The translations under genes and the position numbers were made by a program. Shown here in pieces: positions 24,626-33,132 of a stretch of 33,132 nucleotides of DNA (its first letter is position 1; every line of letters starts with the position of its first letter). Origin of the DNA: Sideroxydans sp. (GTDB taxonomy: Bacteria > Pseudomonadota > Gammaproteobacteria > Burkholderiales > Gallionellaceae); NCBI GenBank assembly GCA_027310665.1, contig DAIDAJ010000118.1, forward strand, positions 1 to 33,132, in the 5' to 3' direction. The notes under the pieces were generated by a model that had not been told where the DNA came from, did not search any database, and saw only the letters and a program-made list of their open reading frames with translations.

Positions 24626-27600
24626 GTGAACAATTCTTCGTTGCCAGCGCAGCAGGGTCTATACGATCCGCGCAATGAACATGATGCATGTGGTGTCGGA
24701 TTCGTCGCACATATCAAAGGTCTAGCAAGTCACGACCGCGTAAGCCAAGGGCTGCAAATATTGGAGAACCTGACGCACCGCGGTGCGGTCGGTGCCGATC
24801 CTTTGGCAGGCGACGGCGCCGGTATCCTGGTCCAGGTTCCGGATGCGTTCCTGCGCAAGGTGCTGGCCAAAGACAAAATCACGCTGCCGCCAACCGGAGA
24901 TTACGGCGTAGGCATGCTGTTCCTGCCGCGCGAAACCAAGGCGCGTGCCGCCTGCGAAAAGGTCATCGCCGACAAGGTCAAGGCCGAGGGCCAAACGTTG
25001 CTCGGCTGGCGCGACGTGCCGGTGGACAACAGCGGTCTGGGAGAAAGCGTGAAGGCGGTCGAGCCTGTCGTGCGCCAGGTATTCATCGGTCGCGGAACGA
25101 AGACTGCAGATCAGGATGCTTTCGAGCGCAAACTGTTCGTCATCCGCAAGACTGCCGAACATGCGATCAATGTGCTGCCCAAAGGACAGGGCAAAGGGTT
25201 CTATATTCCTTCGATGTCGTCGCGCACCCTGGTCTACAAAGGCATGTTGCTGGCAGACCAGGTAGGCAAATACTTCCTCGATCTGCAGGATAAGGATCTG
25301 GTCAGCGCATTCTCGCTGGTGCACCAGCGTTTCTCCACCAATACCTTCCCCACCTGGAACCTGGCACACCCGTTCCGCATGATCGCTCACAATGGCGAGA
25401 TCAACACCCTGCGCGGGAACGTCAACTGGATGGCTGCGCGCCATGCGGCGATGTCGTCCAAGTTCCTCGGCAAGGACCTCGAAAAACTGTGGCCGCTGAT
25501 CGTCGAGAACCAATCCGACTCTGCCTGTTTTGACAACGCGCTGGAGTTGCTGGTGGCGGGCGGATATTCATTGCCGCACGCGATGATGCTGCTGATCCCC
25601 GAAGCCTGGGCCGGCAATCCGCTGATGGACGAAGAGCGCCGCGCGTTCTACGAATACCATGCCGCCCTGATGGAGCCGTGGGACGGCCCCGCAGCAGTGG
25701 CCTTTACCGACGGCCGCATGATCGGTGCGACGCTGGACCGTAACGGCCTGCGCCCGGCGCGCTACCTGATCACCGACGACGACGTGGTGCTGATGGCTTC
25801 CGAGATGGGCGTGCTGCCGATCCCGCAGAGCAAGATCATCAAGAAGTGGCGTCTGCAGCCCGGCAAGATGTTCCTCATCGACATGGAAGCCGGACGCATC
25901 GTGGACGACGCCGAACTGAAACACCAGATCGCCACTGCCAAGCCGTACCGCAAGTGGATCGAGCAATCGCGTTATATCCTCGACGATTTGCCCAAGGTTG
26001 CAGACAAGACGGCAGCGCAAATCGGCCTGCTGGATGCGCAACAGGCATTCGGCTACACGCAGGAAGACCTCAAGTTCATCATGTTGCCGATGGCGACCGC
26101 GGGCGAGGAAGCCACCGGTTCCATGGGCAGCGATGCTGCGCTGCCGGTGCTGTCGAACCGGAACAAGGTGCTGTACAACTACTTCAAGCAGCTGTTCGCA
26201 CAGGTGACCAACCCGCCGATCGACCCGATCCGCGAAGAGATCGTGATGTCGCTCACCTCCTTCATCGGCTCCAAGCCCAACCTGCTCGGTGTCGACGAAA
26301 CAAAGCCGGCCCCGCGTCTGGAAGTGCACCAGCCGGTGCTGTCGCATGAAGATGCAGCCAAACTGCACAGCATCGACAAGCTCACCAAAGGCAAATACAA
26401 ATCCAAAGTGCTGGACCTCACTTATCCGGTGAAGAACGGCGCTGCGGGCTGCGAAGCTGCCATCAAAGCTTTGTGCAAAGAAGCCGACAAGGCTGTGGCC
26501 GCCGGTTTGAATGTCCTGATCCTTTCCGACCGGGCGCTGGATGAAAAGCGCGTGGCAATTCCCGCCCTGCTGGCAACCGCCGCAGTACACCATCATCTGG
26601 TGAAAGCAGGATCGCGTACCAGCACCGGTCTGGTGGTGGAAACCGGTTCGGCGCGCGAAGTGCACCACTTCGCCCTGCTCGCCGGCTATGGCGCGGAGGC
26701 GGTGTATCCGTGGCTGGCCTACGACAGCCTCGCCGCACTGGAACTGCCGGCCGGCTTGGCAGTGAAGGATGCGCAGAAACGCTTCGTGAAAGCGATCAAC
26801 AAGGGTCTGCTCAAGGTGATGTCCAAGATGGGCATTTCCACTTACCAATCCTACTGCGGCTCGCAAATCTTCGAAGCCATCGGTCTCAACAGCGATTTCA
26901 TCGGCAAATACTTCCCCGGAACCGCAACGCAGATTCAGGGCATTGGTCTCAAGGAAGTCGCGGAAGAAGCCGTACGCATCCATCTGTCGGCATTCGGCAA
27001 CGATCCGGTGCTGGTAAACATGCTGGATGCGGGCGGTGAATATGCGTGGCGTACACGCGGCGAAGAACACACCTGGACGCCGGAATCCATCGCCAAATTG
27101 CAGCATGCGACACGTTCCAATAATGCCGCGACGTATAAGGAATATGCCAAGCTCATCAACGACCAAACCCAGCGCCAGATGACATTGCGCGGTTTGTTCG
27201 AGATCAAGCCGCTGGGCAAGGCAGTACCGCTGGATGAGGTCGAACCGGCCAAAGAGATCGTCAAGCGTTTCGCCACCGGCGCGATGTCGCTGGGCTCTAT
27301 CTCGACCGAGGCGCATACCACGCTGGCCATCGCCATGAACCGCATCGGCGGCAAATCGAATACCGGCGAAGGTGGCGAAGATCCCAACCGTTTCAAGGTG
27401 CTGCACGGCGGCGAGAAACTGTCTGACATCATAGGCAAGCACCGCATCGAGGCCGACCACACCATGAAGGCGGGCGACTCGTTGCGTTCGCGCATCAAGC
27501 AGGTTGCGTCGGGTCGTTTCGGTGTTACCGCTGAATACCTGGCCAGTGCAGACCAGATCCAGATCAAGATGGCACAGGGTGCGAAGCCCGGCGAAGGCGG

Positions 27601-29281
27601 CCAGTTGCCCGGAAGCAAAGTGTCTGAATACATCGGCAAACTGCGGCACTCGGTGCCCGGCGTCGGCCTGATTTCGCCGCCGCCGCACCACGACATCTAT
27701 TCCATCGAGGATTTGGCGCAACTCATCCACGACCTGAAGAATTCCAATCCTTCCGCTTCTGTTTCCGTGAAGCTGGTATCGGAAGTCGGCGTGGGTACCG
27801 TGGCTGCCGGCGTGTCCAAAGCCAAAGCCGACCACATCGTGATCGCCGGCTTTGACGGCGGTACCGGCGCATCGCCGCTGTCGTCCGTGAAGCATGCGGG
27901 TACGCCCTGGGAACTGGGGCTGGCCGAAGCGCAGCAGACTCTGGTGCTGAACCAGTTGCGTGGCCGTATCGGCCTGCAAGTGGACGGCCAGTTGAAGACC
28001 GGTCGCGATGTGCTGATCGGCGCGCTGCTTGGTGCCGACGAGTTCGGTTTCGCGACCGCGCCGCTGGTGGTCGAGGGTTGCATCATGATGCGCAAGTGTC
28101 ACCTCAACACCTGCCCGGTCGGCGTTGCCACGCAGGATCCGGCACTGCGCAAGAAATTCACTGGCCAGCCGGAACACGTCGTGAACTACTTCTTCTTCGT
28201 AGCCGAAGAAGTGCGCGAACTGATGGCGCAGATGGGCATCCGCAAGTTCGACGACCTGATCGGACGCAGCGACCTGCTCGACATGCGCAAAGGCATCACG
28301 CACTGGAAAGCCAAGGGACTGGATTTCTCCAAGGTGTTCCATCAGTGCGACATGCCTGCGAGCGTATCGCGCCACCACACCGAGGAGCAGGACCACGGTT
28401 TGGAGCATGCCCTGGACAACGATCTGATCGCACAATCCAAGGAAGCCCTGGATGCAAAACGCGTGGTGAGCATCGAAACCACGATACGCAACGTCAATCG
28501 CACCGTTGGCACCATGTTGTCGCATGAAGTCGCCAAACGTCACGGCAACGCGGGACTGCCCGATGACACCATCCGCGTGAAACTGGTCGGCACGGCGGGC
28601 CAGAGCTTCGGCGCGTTCCTGGCGCACGGCATCACCTTCCAGCTGGAAGGCGAAGGCAACGACTACGTGGGCAAGGGCCTGTGCGGCGGACGCATCATCG
28701 TCAAGCCGTCCGACGACAGCAAACTGGTGGCCGAGGACAACATCATCGTCGGCAACACCGTGCTATACGGCGCGACGGCTGGTGAAGTCTTCTTCCGCGG
28801 CGTGGCAGGCGAACGTTTCGCGGTGCGCAACTCCGGCGCGATCGCCGTGGTGGAGGGCGTGGGCGACCACGGTTGCGAATACATGACGGGCGGCATGGTG
28901 GTGGTGCTGGGGCAGACCGGCCGCAATTTCGCGGCGGGCATGTCCGGCGGCGTGGCTTATGTACTGGATGAAGACGGCACGTTCCCGCAGCGCTGCAACA
29001 TGTCCATGGTGCAACTGGAAGCGGTCCCCGAAGAAGTGGCTGCCAGCGAAACCGGCGAAGTGGAGGCGCATGGCCGCGTGCACTTCAATCACCTGAACAA
29101 GGCGGATGAAGCGGTCCTGCGCAGCAAGATCGAAAAGCACCTGCGCTACACTGGCAGCGCCCGCGCCAGACACATACTGGATAACTGGAAAACCTATCTA
29201 CCAAAATTCGTGAAGGTCATGCCGACCGAATATCGTCGTGCGTTGCTTGAAATTGCGGCGCAGCAAAAGGAGGCCGCATAA
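24626..29281 (+). CDS. gltB: glutamate synthase (NADPH) large subunit GltB
   Basis: 1551 residues from GTG 24626 ([10 protein letters not shown]...), preferred because AGGAG at 24617-24621 precedes it, though the 4-nt gap is short. ATG 24605 would add seven residues but has no ribosome site. With GltD it makes two glutamates from glutamine and 2-oxoglutarate. The N-terminal class II glutaminase domain has nucleophile Cys22 ([10 protein letters not shown]), exposed after propeptide removal. Then come the central domain, the FMN-binding barrel ([43 protein letters not shown]), the 3Fe-4S cysteines at codons 28079, 28097 and 28112 (C-x5-C-x4-C), and a C-terminal GXGXG beta-helix domain. It is coupled to gltD by TAATG. 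Confidence 0.97.
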   Translation: MNNSSLPAQQGLYDPRNEHDACGVGFVAHIKGLASHDRVSQGLQILENLTHRGAVGADPLAGDGAGILVQVPDAFLRKVLAKDKITLPPTGDYGVGMLFLPRETKARAACEKVIADKVKAEGQTLLGWRDVPVDNSGLGESVKAVEPVVRQVFIGRGTKTADQDAFERKLFVIRKTAEHAINVLPKGQGKGFYIPSMSSRTLVYKGMLLADQVGKYFLDLQDKDLVSAFSLVHQRFSTNTFPTWNLAHPFRMIAHNGEINTLRGNVNWMAARHAAMSSKFLGKDLEKLWPLIVENQSDSACFDNALELLVAGGYSLPHAMMLLIPEAWAGNPLMDEERRAFYEYHAALMEPWDGPAAVAFTDGRMIGATLDRNGLRPARYLITDDDVVLMASEMGVLPIPQSKIIKKWRLQPGKMFLIDMEAGRIVDDAELKHQIATAKPYRKWIEQSRYILDDLPKVADKTAAQIGLLDAQQAFGYTQEDLKFIMLPMATAGEEATGSMGSDAALPVLSNRNKVLYNYFKQLFAQVTNPPIDPIREEIVMSLTSFIGSKPNLLGVDETKPAPRLEVHQPVLSHEDAAKLHSIDKLTKGKYKSKVLDLTYPVKNGAAGCEAAIKALCKEADKAVAAGLNVLILSDRALDEKRVAIPALLATAAVHHHLVKAGSRTSTGLVVETGSAREVHHFALLAGYGAEAVYPWLAYDSLAALELPAGLAVKDAQKRFVKAINKGLLKVMSKMGISTYQSYCGSQIFEAIGLNSDFIGKYFPGTATQIQGIGLKEVAEEAVRIHLSAFGNDPVLVNMLDAGGEYAWRTRGEEHTWTPESIAKLQHATRSNNAATYKEYAKLINDQTQRQMTLRGLFEIKPLGKAVPLDEVEPAKEIVKRFATGAMSLGSISTEAHTTLAIAMNRIGGKSNTGEGGEDPNRFKVLHGGEKLSDIIGKHRIEADHTMKAGDSLRSRIKQVASGRFGVTAEYLASADQIQIKMAQGAKPGEGGQLPGSKVSEYIGKLRHSVPGVGLISPPPHHDIYSIEDLAQLIHDLKNSNPSASVSVKLVSEVGVGTVAAGVSKAKADHIVIAGFDGGTGASPLSSVKHAGTPWELGLAEAQQTLVLNQLRGRIGLQVDGQLKTGRDVLIGALLGADEFGFATAPLVVEGCIMMRKCHLNTCPVGVATQDPALRKKFTGQPEHVVNYFFFVAEEVRELMAQMGIRKFDDLIGRSDLLDMRKGITHWKAKGLDFSKVFHQCDMPASVSRHHTEEQDHGLEHALDNDLIAQSKEALDAKRVVSIETTIRNVNRTVGTMLSHEVAKRHGNAGLPDDTIRVKLVGTAGQSFGAFLAHGITFQLEGEGNDYVGKGLCGGRIIVKPSDDSKLVAEDNIIVGNTVLYGATAGEVFFRGVAGERFAVRNSGAIAVVEGVGDHGCEYMTGGMVVVLGQTGRNFAAGMSGGVAYVLDEDGTFPQRCNMSMVQLEAVPEEVAASETGEVEAHGRVHFNHLNKADEAVLRSKIEKHLRYTGSARARHILDNWKTYLPKFVKVMPTEYRRALLEIAAQQKEAA

Positions 29282-30744
29282 TGGGCAAGCCAACCGGTTT
29301 CATGGAGTTTCAGCGCGTCAGCGAAGGTTACGCGCCGGTTGAACAAAGAGTAAAGACCTATCACGAGTTCGTTGCGCATCTGACCGATGCCGAAGCCAAG
29401 CAGCAGGGCGCACGCTGCATGGATTGCGGCATCCCGTTCTGCAACAACGGCTGTCCGGTCAACAACATCATTCCCGACTGGAACGACCTGGTGTACCGCG
29501 GCAACTGGAAGGAAGCGCTGGAAGTCTTGCACTCGACCAACAACTTCCCTGAAGTGACAGGCCGCATCTGCCCCGCCCCGTGCGAGGCGGCGTGCACCCT
29601 GAACATCAACAACGACGCGGTCGGCATCAAGTCCATCGAGCACGCCATCATCGACAAGGGCGGCGAGAACGGCTGGGTGGTGCCGCAACCCGCGAAGAAA
29701 AAGACCGGCAAGAAAGTTGCCGTGGTGGGCTCCGGCCCTGCAGGCTTGGCAGCCGCGCAGCAACTTGCGCGTGCAGGCCATGCAGTCACCGTGTTCGAGA
29801 AAAACAGCCGCATCGGCGGTTTGCTGCGTTACGGCATTCCCGACTTCAAGCTGGACAAACGCCTGATCGATTGGCGCATGGCACAACTGGCCGCCGAAGG
29901 CGTGAAGTTCCAGACCAACACATTCGTCGGCAAAGAGGCACCGGGCAAGGGCATCGCCAACGATGCGACGAAAACCGTCAGCCCGAAGGAACTGCAGAAG
30001 GAATTCGACGCGGTGATCCTGGCAGGTGGTTCCGAACAGCCGCGCGACCTGCCGGTTCCGGGGCGTGAATCGGGGGGCGTGTACTACGCGATGGAATTCC
30101 TAGTTCCGCAAAACAAGGAAAACGCGGGCGGAGCCAAGGTCTCGATCAATGCTGCCGGAAAGCACGTCGTCGTCATCGGTGGCGGCGATACAGGTTCCGA
30201 CTGCGTTGGCACCTCCAATCGTCACGGTGCCGCTTCGGTCACGCAGATCGAAGTGATGCCGCGCGCACCGGACCAGGAGAACAAGCCGCTGACCTGGCCG
30301 AACTGGCCGTTCAAGCTGCGCACCTCCAGTTCGCATGAAGAAGGTTGCGAGCGCGACTGGGCGATTTCAACAAAGGAATTCGTCGGCGAGAACGGCGTGC
30401 TCAAGGCGATCAAGGCGGTACGTGTCGAGTTCAAGGAAGGCAAGATGGTCGAGATCGCGGGCAGCGAATTCGAGCTCAAGGCCGACCTCGTGTTCCTCGC
30501 GATGGGCTTCACCAATCCGTTGGCACAGGTGCTGGATGCGTTCGGCGTGGAGAAGGACGCGCGCGGCAACGCGAAGGCGACCACGGATGGCGCAGGCTGC
30601 TACCAGACCAACGTGAAGAAAGTATTTGCGGCGGGCGATATGCGCCGCGGCCAATCGCTGGTGGTGTGGGCTATTCGCGAAGGCCGTCAGGCAGCGCGTG
30701 CTGTGGATGAGTTCCTGATGGGCAGTTCGGTGCTGCCACGCTAA
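29281..30744 (+). CDS. gltD: glutamate synthase small subunit GltD
   Basis: 487 residues, slightly longer than the E. coli protein (about 472). It passes electrons from NADPH through FAD and 4Fe-4S clusters to GltB. The N-terminal cluster cysteines are Cys46, Cys49, Cys54 and Cys58 ([13 protein letters not shown]) and Cys97, Cys101 and Cys105 (CPAPCEAAC). The FAD Rossmann site is [14 protein letters not shown] (from residue 146). The NADPH site is [16 protein letters not shown]. The C-terminal FAD contact is [21 protein letters not shown] 29281 overlaps the gltB stop as TAATG. Confidence 0.97.
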   Translation: MGKPTGFMEFQRVSEGYAPVEQRVKTYHEFVAHLTDAEAKQQGARCMDCGIPFCNNGCPVNNIIPDWNDLVYRGNWKEALEVLHSTNNFPEVTGRICPAPCEAACTLNINNDAVGIKSIEHAIIDKGGENGWVVPQPAKKKTGKKVAVVGSGPAGLAAAQQLARAGHAVTVFEKNSRIGGLLRYGIPDFKLDKRLIDWRMAQLAAEGVKFQTNTFVGKEAPGKGIANDATKTVSPKELQKEFDAVILAGGSEQPRDLPVPGRESGGVYYAMEFLVPQNKENAGGAKVSINAAGKHVVVIGGGDTGSDCVGTSNRHGAASVTQIEVMPRAPDQENKPLTWPNWPFKLRTSSSHEEGCERDWAISTKEFVGENGVLKAIKAVRVEFKEGKMVEIAGSEFELKADLVFLAMGFTNPLAQVLDAFGVEKDARGNAKATTDGAGCYQTNVKKVFAAGDMRRGQSLVVWAIREGRQAARAVDEFLMGSSVLPR

Positions 30745-30775
30745 GCAAACCGGCTGTAGCAATACTTGCCTATTG

Positions 30776-30823
30776 GGATAACCAACTGACGCACAGGCCT
30801 GCCCTTCGGTCGGATGGTTATCC
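30776..30823. repeat. inverted repeat downstream of gltD
   Basis: Perfect 9-bp arms GGATAACCA (30776-30784) and TGGTTATCC (30815-30823) are separated by 30 bp. A T-rich tract (TCTTCCTTGTT) follows. It could be a weak terminator or the end of an insertion that carried the next gene; the rest of 30745-30932 shows nothing else that I can support. Confidence 0.4.
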
Positions 30824-30932
30824 TCTTCCTTGTTATACGCTCCCAGTATGTACGGCAGCTTTTACGACTCGCCGAACCGGTTTCAAGTGATCCGCCCCTA
30901 AATAGCCAAACTGAAATGCAGGAGCGAAATGA

Positions 30933-32150
30933 ATGGCCAGAAAATTCATTGATGAGCTGCCGGCAACGAAGACTCTCCTGTTAAGAGCGACCCCAATCCT
31001 CAGCACGACAAACATTCCAAAATGCGCCGCGCTGATTTCAGCGATGGCGTTATTGCTGATTGGCGGAGCCGGATGTTCGAGTGCACCTGGCAACGCTGGC
31101 GCCCGGGTATGGCCTGCCGGGAATCCGAATGGCACTTGCAGGCCGGGCATCCCCTCGGACGGCCAGCCGGTCGACACGTCGATACCGACGACCGTGGTGG
31201 GAAACGGTGCACCGGAGAGTTGCACATACGCAAAACTCAATAGCGCGGTTGAGAGAGGCGGGATCATTACATTCGATTGTGGTGCCAGCCCCGTGACCAT
31301 ACCGGTGACAGCGACGCTGAATATCCAGATCGACCGGGACACCGTCGTCGATGGCGGGCGGAAGGTGACGCTCGACGGCCGGAACCTGGTTCGCATCATG
31401 AGTTTTGACAGCCCCGACTTTCAGGCGAACGAACACAGGCTGACCCTGCAACACATCGCCCTGATCAACGGCAAAACGACTCCGACCGCAGCGATTCCGG
31501 TTGCGCCTTTCCCGTGCTCCCAGGGTTGGAATGATGGCGAAGGCGGCGCAGTCTATATGCAGGACGGTAACCTGACCGTTATAGATTCAGTCTTCACCGG
31601 CAATCAGGGTGCCCCCTTGGGCCCGGACACCGGCGGCGGTGCAATTTATGTAATGGCTAGCAAGCATGGGGCGCTGATCGTTGGGAGCACCTTCAACAAG
31701 AACGCTGCCAGCAATGCCGGAGCAGTGGGCGCGCTGCACGCGGACTTGCGCATTTATAACAGTCTGTTCAGCCAGAACACTGCCGTTGGCAATGGGGCGA
31801 ACAACAATATTCCGGCCAAGTGTTCGGTGATCAACAACAATCAGAACGAAATCGGCTCGGGCGGCAACGGCGGAGCGATCTACAGCGACGGCACGTCGGT
31901 CAATGTACTGCTCTGCGGCGACAAGATTGTGGGTAACAGCGCCGGCGTAAAGGCATATGGTGGCGGCCTGTTCTTTACCAGCAACAACATGCAGGGAACG
32001 CTTTCCATCATCGATACCGAAATGACCGGCAATACCGGAGGTTACTGGACCGTCGTATCGACAGGAACAACCAGGGATGCAGGCACTGCGGTCGGTACCA
32101 ACTGCAAGACCCTTTCCATACGGGATTCAACCTTGCAGGGGTTGCCATAA
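30933..32150 (+). CDS. parallel beta-helix (pectate-lyase-like) lipoprotein, function unknown
   Basis: 405 residues from ATG 30933, with AGGAG at 30920-30924. After an unusually long 37-residue N-terminal stretch, a hydrophobic helix ends in the lipobox-like IGGAGC (Cys48), suggesting an exported lipoprotein. From about residue 90 the protein shows irregular ~25-30-residue coils typical of right-handed beta-helices: [20 protein letters not shown], then [17 protein letters not shown], and the Gly-rich turns [30 protein letters not shown] and YGGGLFFTS, each followed by an xIxxSxFxxN strand. Similar architectures occur in polysaccharide lyases and surface adhesins; I see no catalytic cluster that would distinguish them. 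It lies between gltD and hemE and appears to be a single gene. Confidence 0.8.
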   Translation: MARKFIDELPATKTLLLRATPILSTTNIPKCAALISAMALLLIGGAGCSSAPGNAGARVWPAGNPNGTCRPGIPSDGQPVDTSIPTTVVGNGAPESCTYAKLNSAVERGGIITFDCGASPVTIPVTATLNIQIDRDTVVDGGRKVTLDGRNLVRIMSFDSPDFQANEHRLTLQHIALINGKTTPTAAIPVAPFPCSQGWNDGEGGAVYMQDGNLTVIDSVFTGNQGAPLGPDTGGGAIYVMASKHGALIVGSTFNKNAASNAGAVGALHADLRIYNSLFSQNTAVGNGANNNIPAKCSVINNNQNEIGSGGNGGAIYSDGTSVNVLLCGDKIVGNSAGVKAYGGGLFFTSNNMQGTLSIIDTEMTGNTGGYWTVVSTGTTRDAGTAVGTNCKTLSIRDSTLQGLP

Positions 32151-32240
32151 CTGGCTGTCAGGTGAAAGCATGCCGTCAAGCAATCTCCGCCATATCCACT
32201 ATCGGGGAATGGTGTATGACGGGCGGCAGGCCTGTTTGTG

Positions 32241-32246
32241 TATAAT
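32241..32246 (+). promoter_or_regulatory. likely -10 box of the hemE promoter
   Basis: A perfect TATAAT, 73 bp before the hemE ATG. TGACGG at 32217-32222, 18 bp upstream, is a poor -35. The predicted leader of about 65 nt contains the repeated CAGGCGCCG described separately. Confidence 0.5.
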
Positions 32247-32277
32247 CCGGGGTTCCGCTGCACAGAACAAGACCGAG

Positions 32278-32306
32278 CAGGCGCCGATGACAGAGTCCAG
32301 GCGCCG
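32278..32306 (+). repeat. direct repeat in the hemE leader
   Basis: CAGGCGCCG occurs at 32278-32286 and again at 32298-32306, 20 bp apart. Each contains the palindrome GGCGCC. It could be chance in GC-rich DNA or a paired regulator site. Confidence 0.35.
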
Positions 32307-32319
32307 GAATGAGAACAGT

Positions 32320-33132
32320 ATGAACTTCAAAGTAAAGAACGATACCTTCCTGCGTGCCCTGCTGCGCCAGCCGACCGAGTACACCCCGTTGTGGATGATG
32401 CGCCAGGCCGGGCGTTACCTGCCGGAGTATTGCGCCACCCGCAAACGCGCGGGCAGCTTCCTCAATCTGTGCAAGAGCCCGGACTTGGCCACGGAAGTGA
32501 CCCTGCAGCCGCTGGAGCGCTTCCCACTGGATGCGGCCATCCTGTTTTCAGACATCCTGACCGTGCCGGACGCAATGGGTCTGGGGCTGTACTTTTCCGA
32601 AGGCGAAGGCCCGAAATTCGAGCGACCGCTGAACACCGAGGCCGCGATCAAGGCGCTGCGCGTGCCGGATATCGGGACCGATTTGAAGTATGTCACCGAC
32701 GCCGTGTCGCAGATCCGCAAGGCGCTGGACGGAAGCGTGCCGCTGATCGGCTTTACCGGCAGCCCGTGGACGCTTGCCTGTTACATGGTAGAAGGTGCCA
32801 GCAGCAGCGAATACACCAAGGTGAAGACCCTGATGTACAAAGAACCGAAGCTGATGCACCACATCCTCAGCGTGACTGCGGATGCCGTGACCGCTTACCT
32901 GAATGCGCAGATCGAAGCGGGCGCGCAAGCCGTGATGATCTTCGATTCCTGGGGCGGAGCCCTGTCGCACGCGGCTTATCACCAATTCTCGCTGCCCTAT
33001 ATGCAGCGCATCGTGCAGGGGCTGAAGCGCGAGCATGACGGCGTGAAGGTTCCCAGCATCGTGTTCACCAAAGGCGGCGGCCTGTGGATCGAGAGCATCG
33101 CCGACATCGGTTGCGATGCGGTCGGACTGGAC
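32320..33132 (+). CDS. hemE: uroporphyrinogen decarboxylase HemE, 3' end beyond window
   Basis: 271 codons are visible of about 355 usual for HemE; the gene runs off the right edge. It converts uroporphyrinogen III to coproporphyrinogen III in haem synthesis (cytoplasm, no cofactor). The N-terminal substrate-binding pattern [14 protein letters not shown] provides Arg28 and Arg32; [14 protein letters not shown] provides the key Asp78. Later blocks are [18 protein letters not shown] and the [10 protein letters not shown] segment. ATG 32320 gives the family-typical [18 protein letters not shown] start, with a weak GGAATGAGA ribosome site. Confidence 0.96.
   Translation, partial: MNFKVKNDTFLRALLRQPTEYTPLWMMRQAGRYLPEYCATRKRAGSFLNLCKSPDLATEVTLQPLERFPLDAAILFSDILTVPDAMGLGLYFSEGEGPKFERPLNTEAAIKALRVPDIGTDLKYVTDAVSQIRKALDGSVPLIGFTGSPWTLACYMVEGASSSEYTKVKTLMYKEPKLMHHILSVTADAVTAYLNAQIEAGAQAVMIFDSWGGALSHAAYHQFSLPYMQRIVQGLKREHDGVKVPSIVFTKGGGLWIESIADIGCDAVGLD

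Noticed and set aside
25568-28627. 1019-codon open frame on the minus strand opposite gltB
   Set aside because: GltB on the plus strand has full domain and cysteine conservation. The antisense frame is a codon-bias shadow in GC-rich DNA, rich in His, Arg and Gln, with no recognisable domain.
32391-33038. 215-codon plus-strand frame inside hemE
   Set aside because: Out of frame with hemE, whose motifs run continuously from 32320 to the window edge.
1-33132. CRISPR array, tRNA, rRNA, transposase or integrase
   Set aside because: No regularly spaced repeats, no cloverleaf or rRNA-like stretch, and no recombinase motif was seen; the repeats present are isolated palindromic elements.

Overview
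The window looks like chromosomal DNA of a betaproteobacterium. The gene content and order (divergent mrcA / pilMNOPQ followed by aroK, aroB, dgt, gltB, gltD and hemE; gshA next to a ManX-type EIIA, HPr and Enzyme I) suggest the order Nitrosomonadales, possibly a Gallionellaceae-type lineage. That placement is inference from gene families and synteny; no rRNA or other marker is present. Most of the window is compact housekeeping DNA with many ATGA and TAATG overlaps. There are no tRNA or rRNA genes, no CRISPR array and no transposase gene.

Layout. 1-1356 (minus): the start of a YbhB-type protein, cut by the window edge, and purU. 1568-1840 (plus): a small two-helix membrane protein. 1871-5214 (minus): a polysaccharide deacetylase overlapping murI, a paired palindromic repeat, and the ABC-F gene ybiT. 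5305-7347: an accessory patch bounded by two short palindromic elements with related ends, holding an overlapping DUF4160/DUF2442 gene pair, an unrecognised 370-residue protein, and a truncated copy of the start of the next gene. 7384-8637: a conserved-looking hypothetical gene and an RBBP9-type serine hydrolase. 8738-13628: a tightly coupled run of gshA, apbE, a 66-residue membrane peptide, EIIA-Man, HPr and Enzyme I. 13673-16595 (minus): mrcA (PBP1A) and a nucleotidyltransferase-like protein. 16716-21656: pilMNOPQ, closed by a strong terminator. 21749-24512: a fused aroK-aroB reading frame and dgt. 24626-30744: gltBD. 30933-32150: a beta-helix lipoprotein. 32320-end: hemE, cut by the window edge.

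How the genes work together. pilMNOPQ encode the type IV pilus alignment complex and outer-membrane secretin. mrcA and murI serve peptidoglycan synthesis. aroKB serves the shikimate pathway, gltBD ammonium assimilation, hemE tetrapyrrole synthesis, and gshA the first step of glutathione synthesis. EIIA/HPr/EI form a phosphorelay with no sugar permease in view, which suggests a regulatory role.

I see no complete, clearly new multi-gene system. The best candidates for a second look are the repeat-bounded patch at 5305-7347, the AroK-AroB fusion, apbE plus a membrane peptide sitting between gshA and the PTS genes, a nucleotidyltransferase-like protein with an Asp-to-Asn change, and a beta-helix lipoprotein lying between gltD and hemE.
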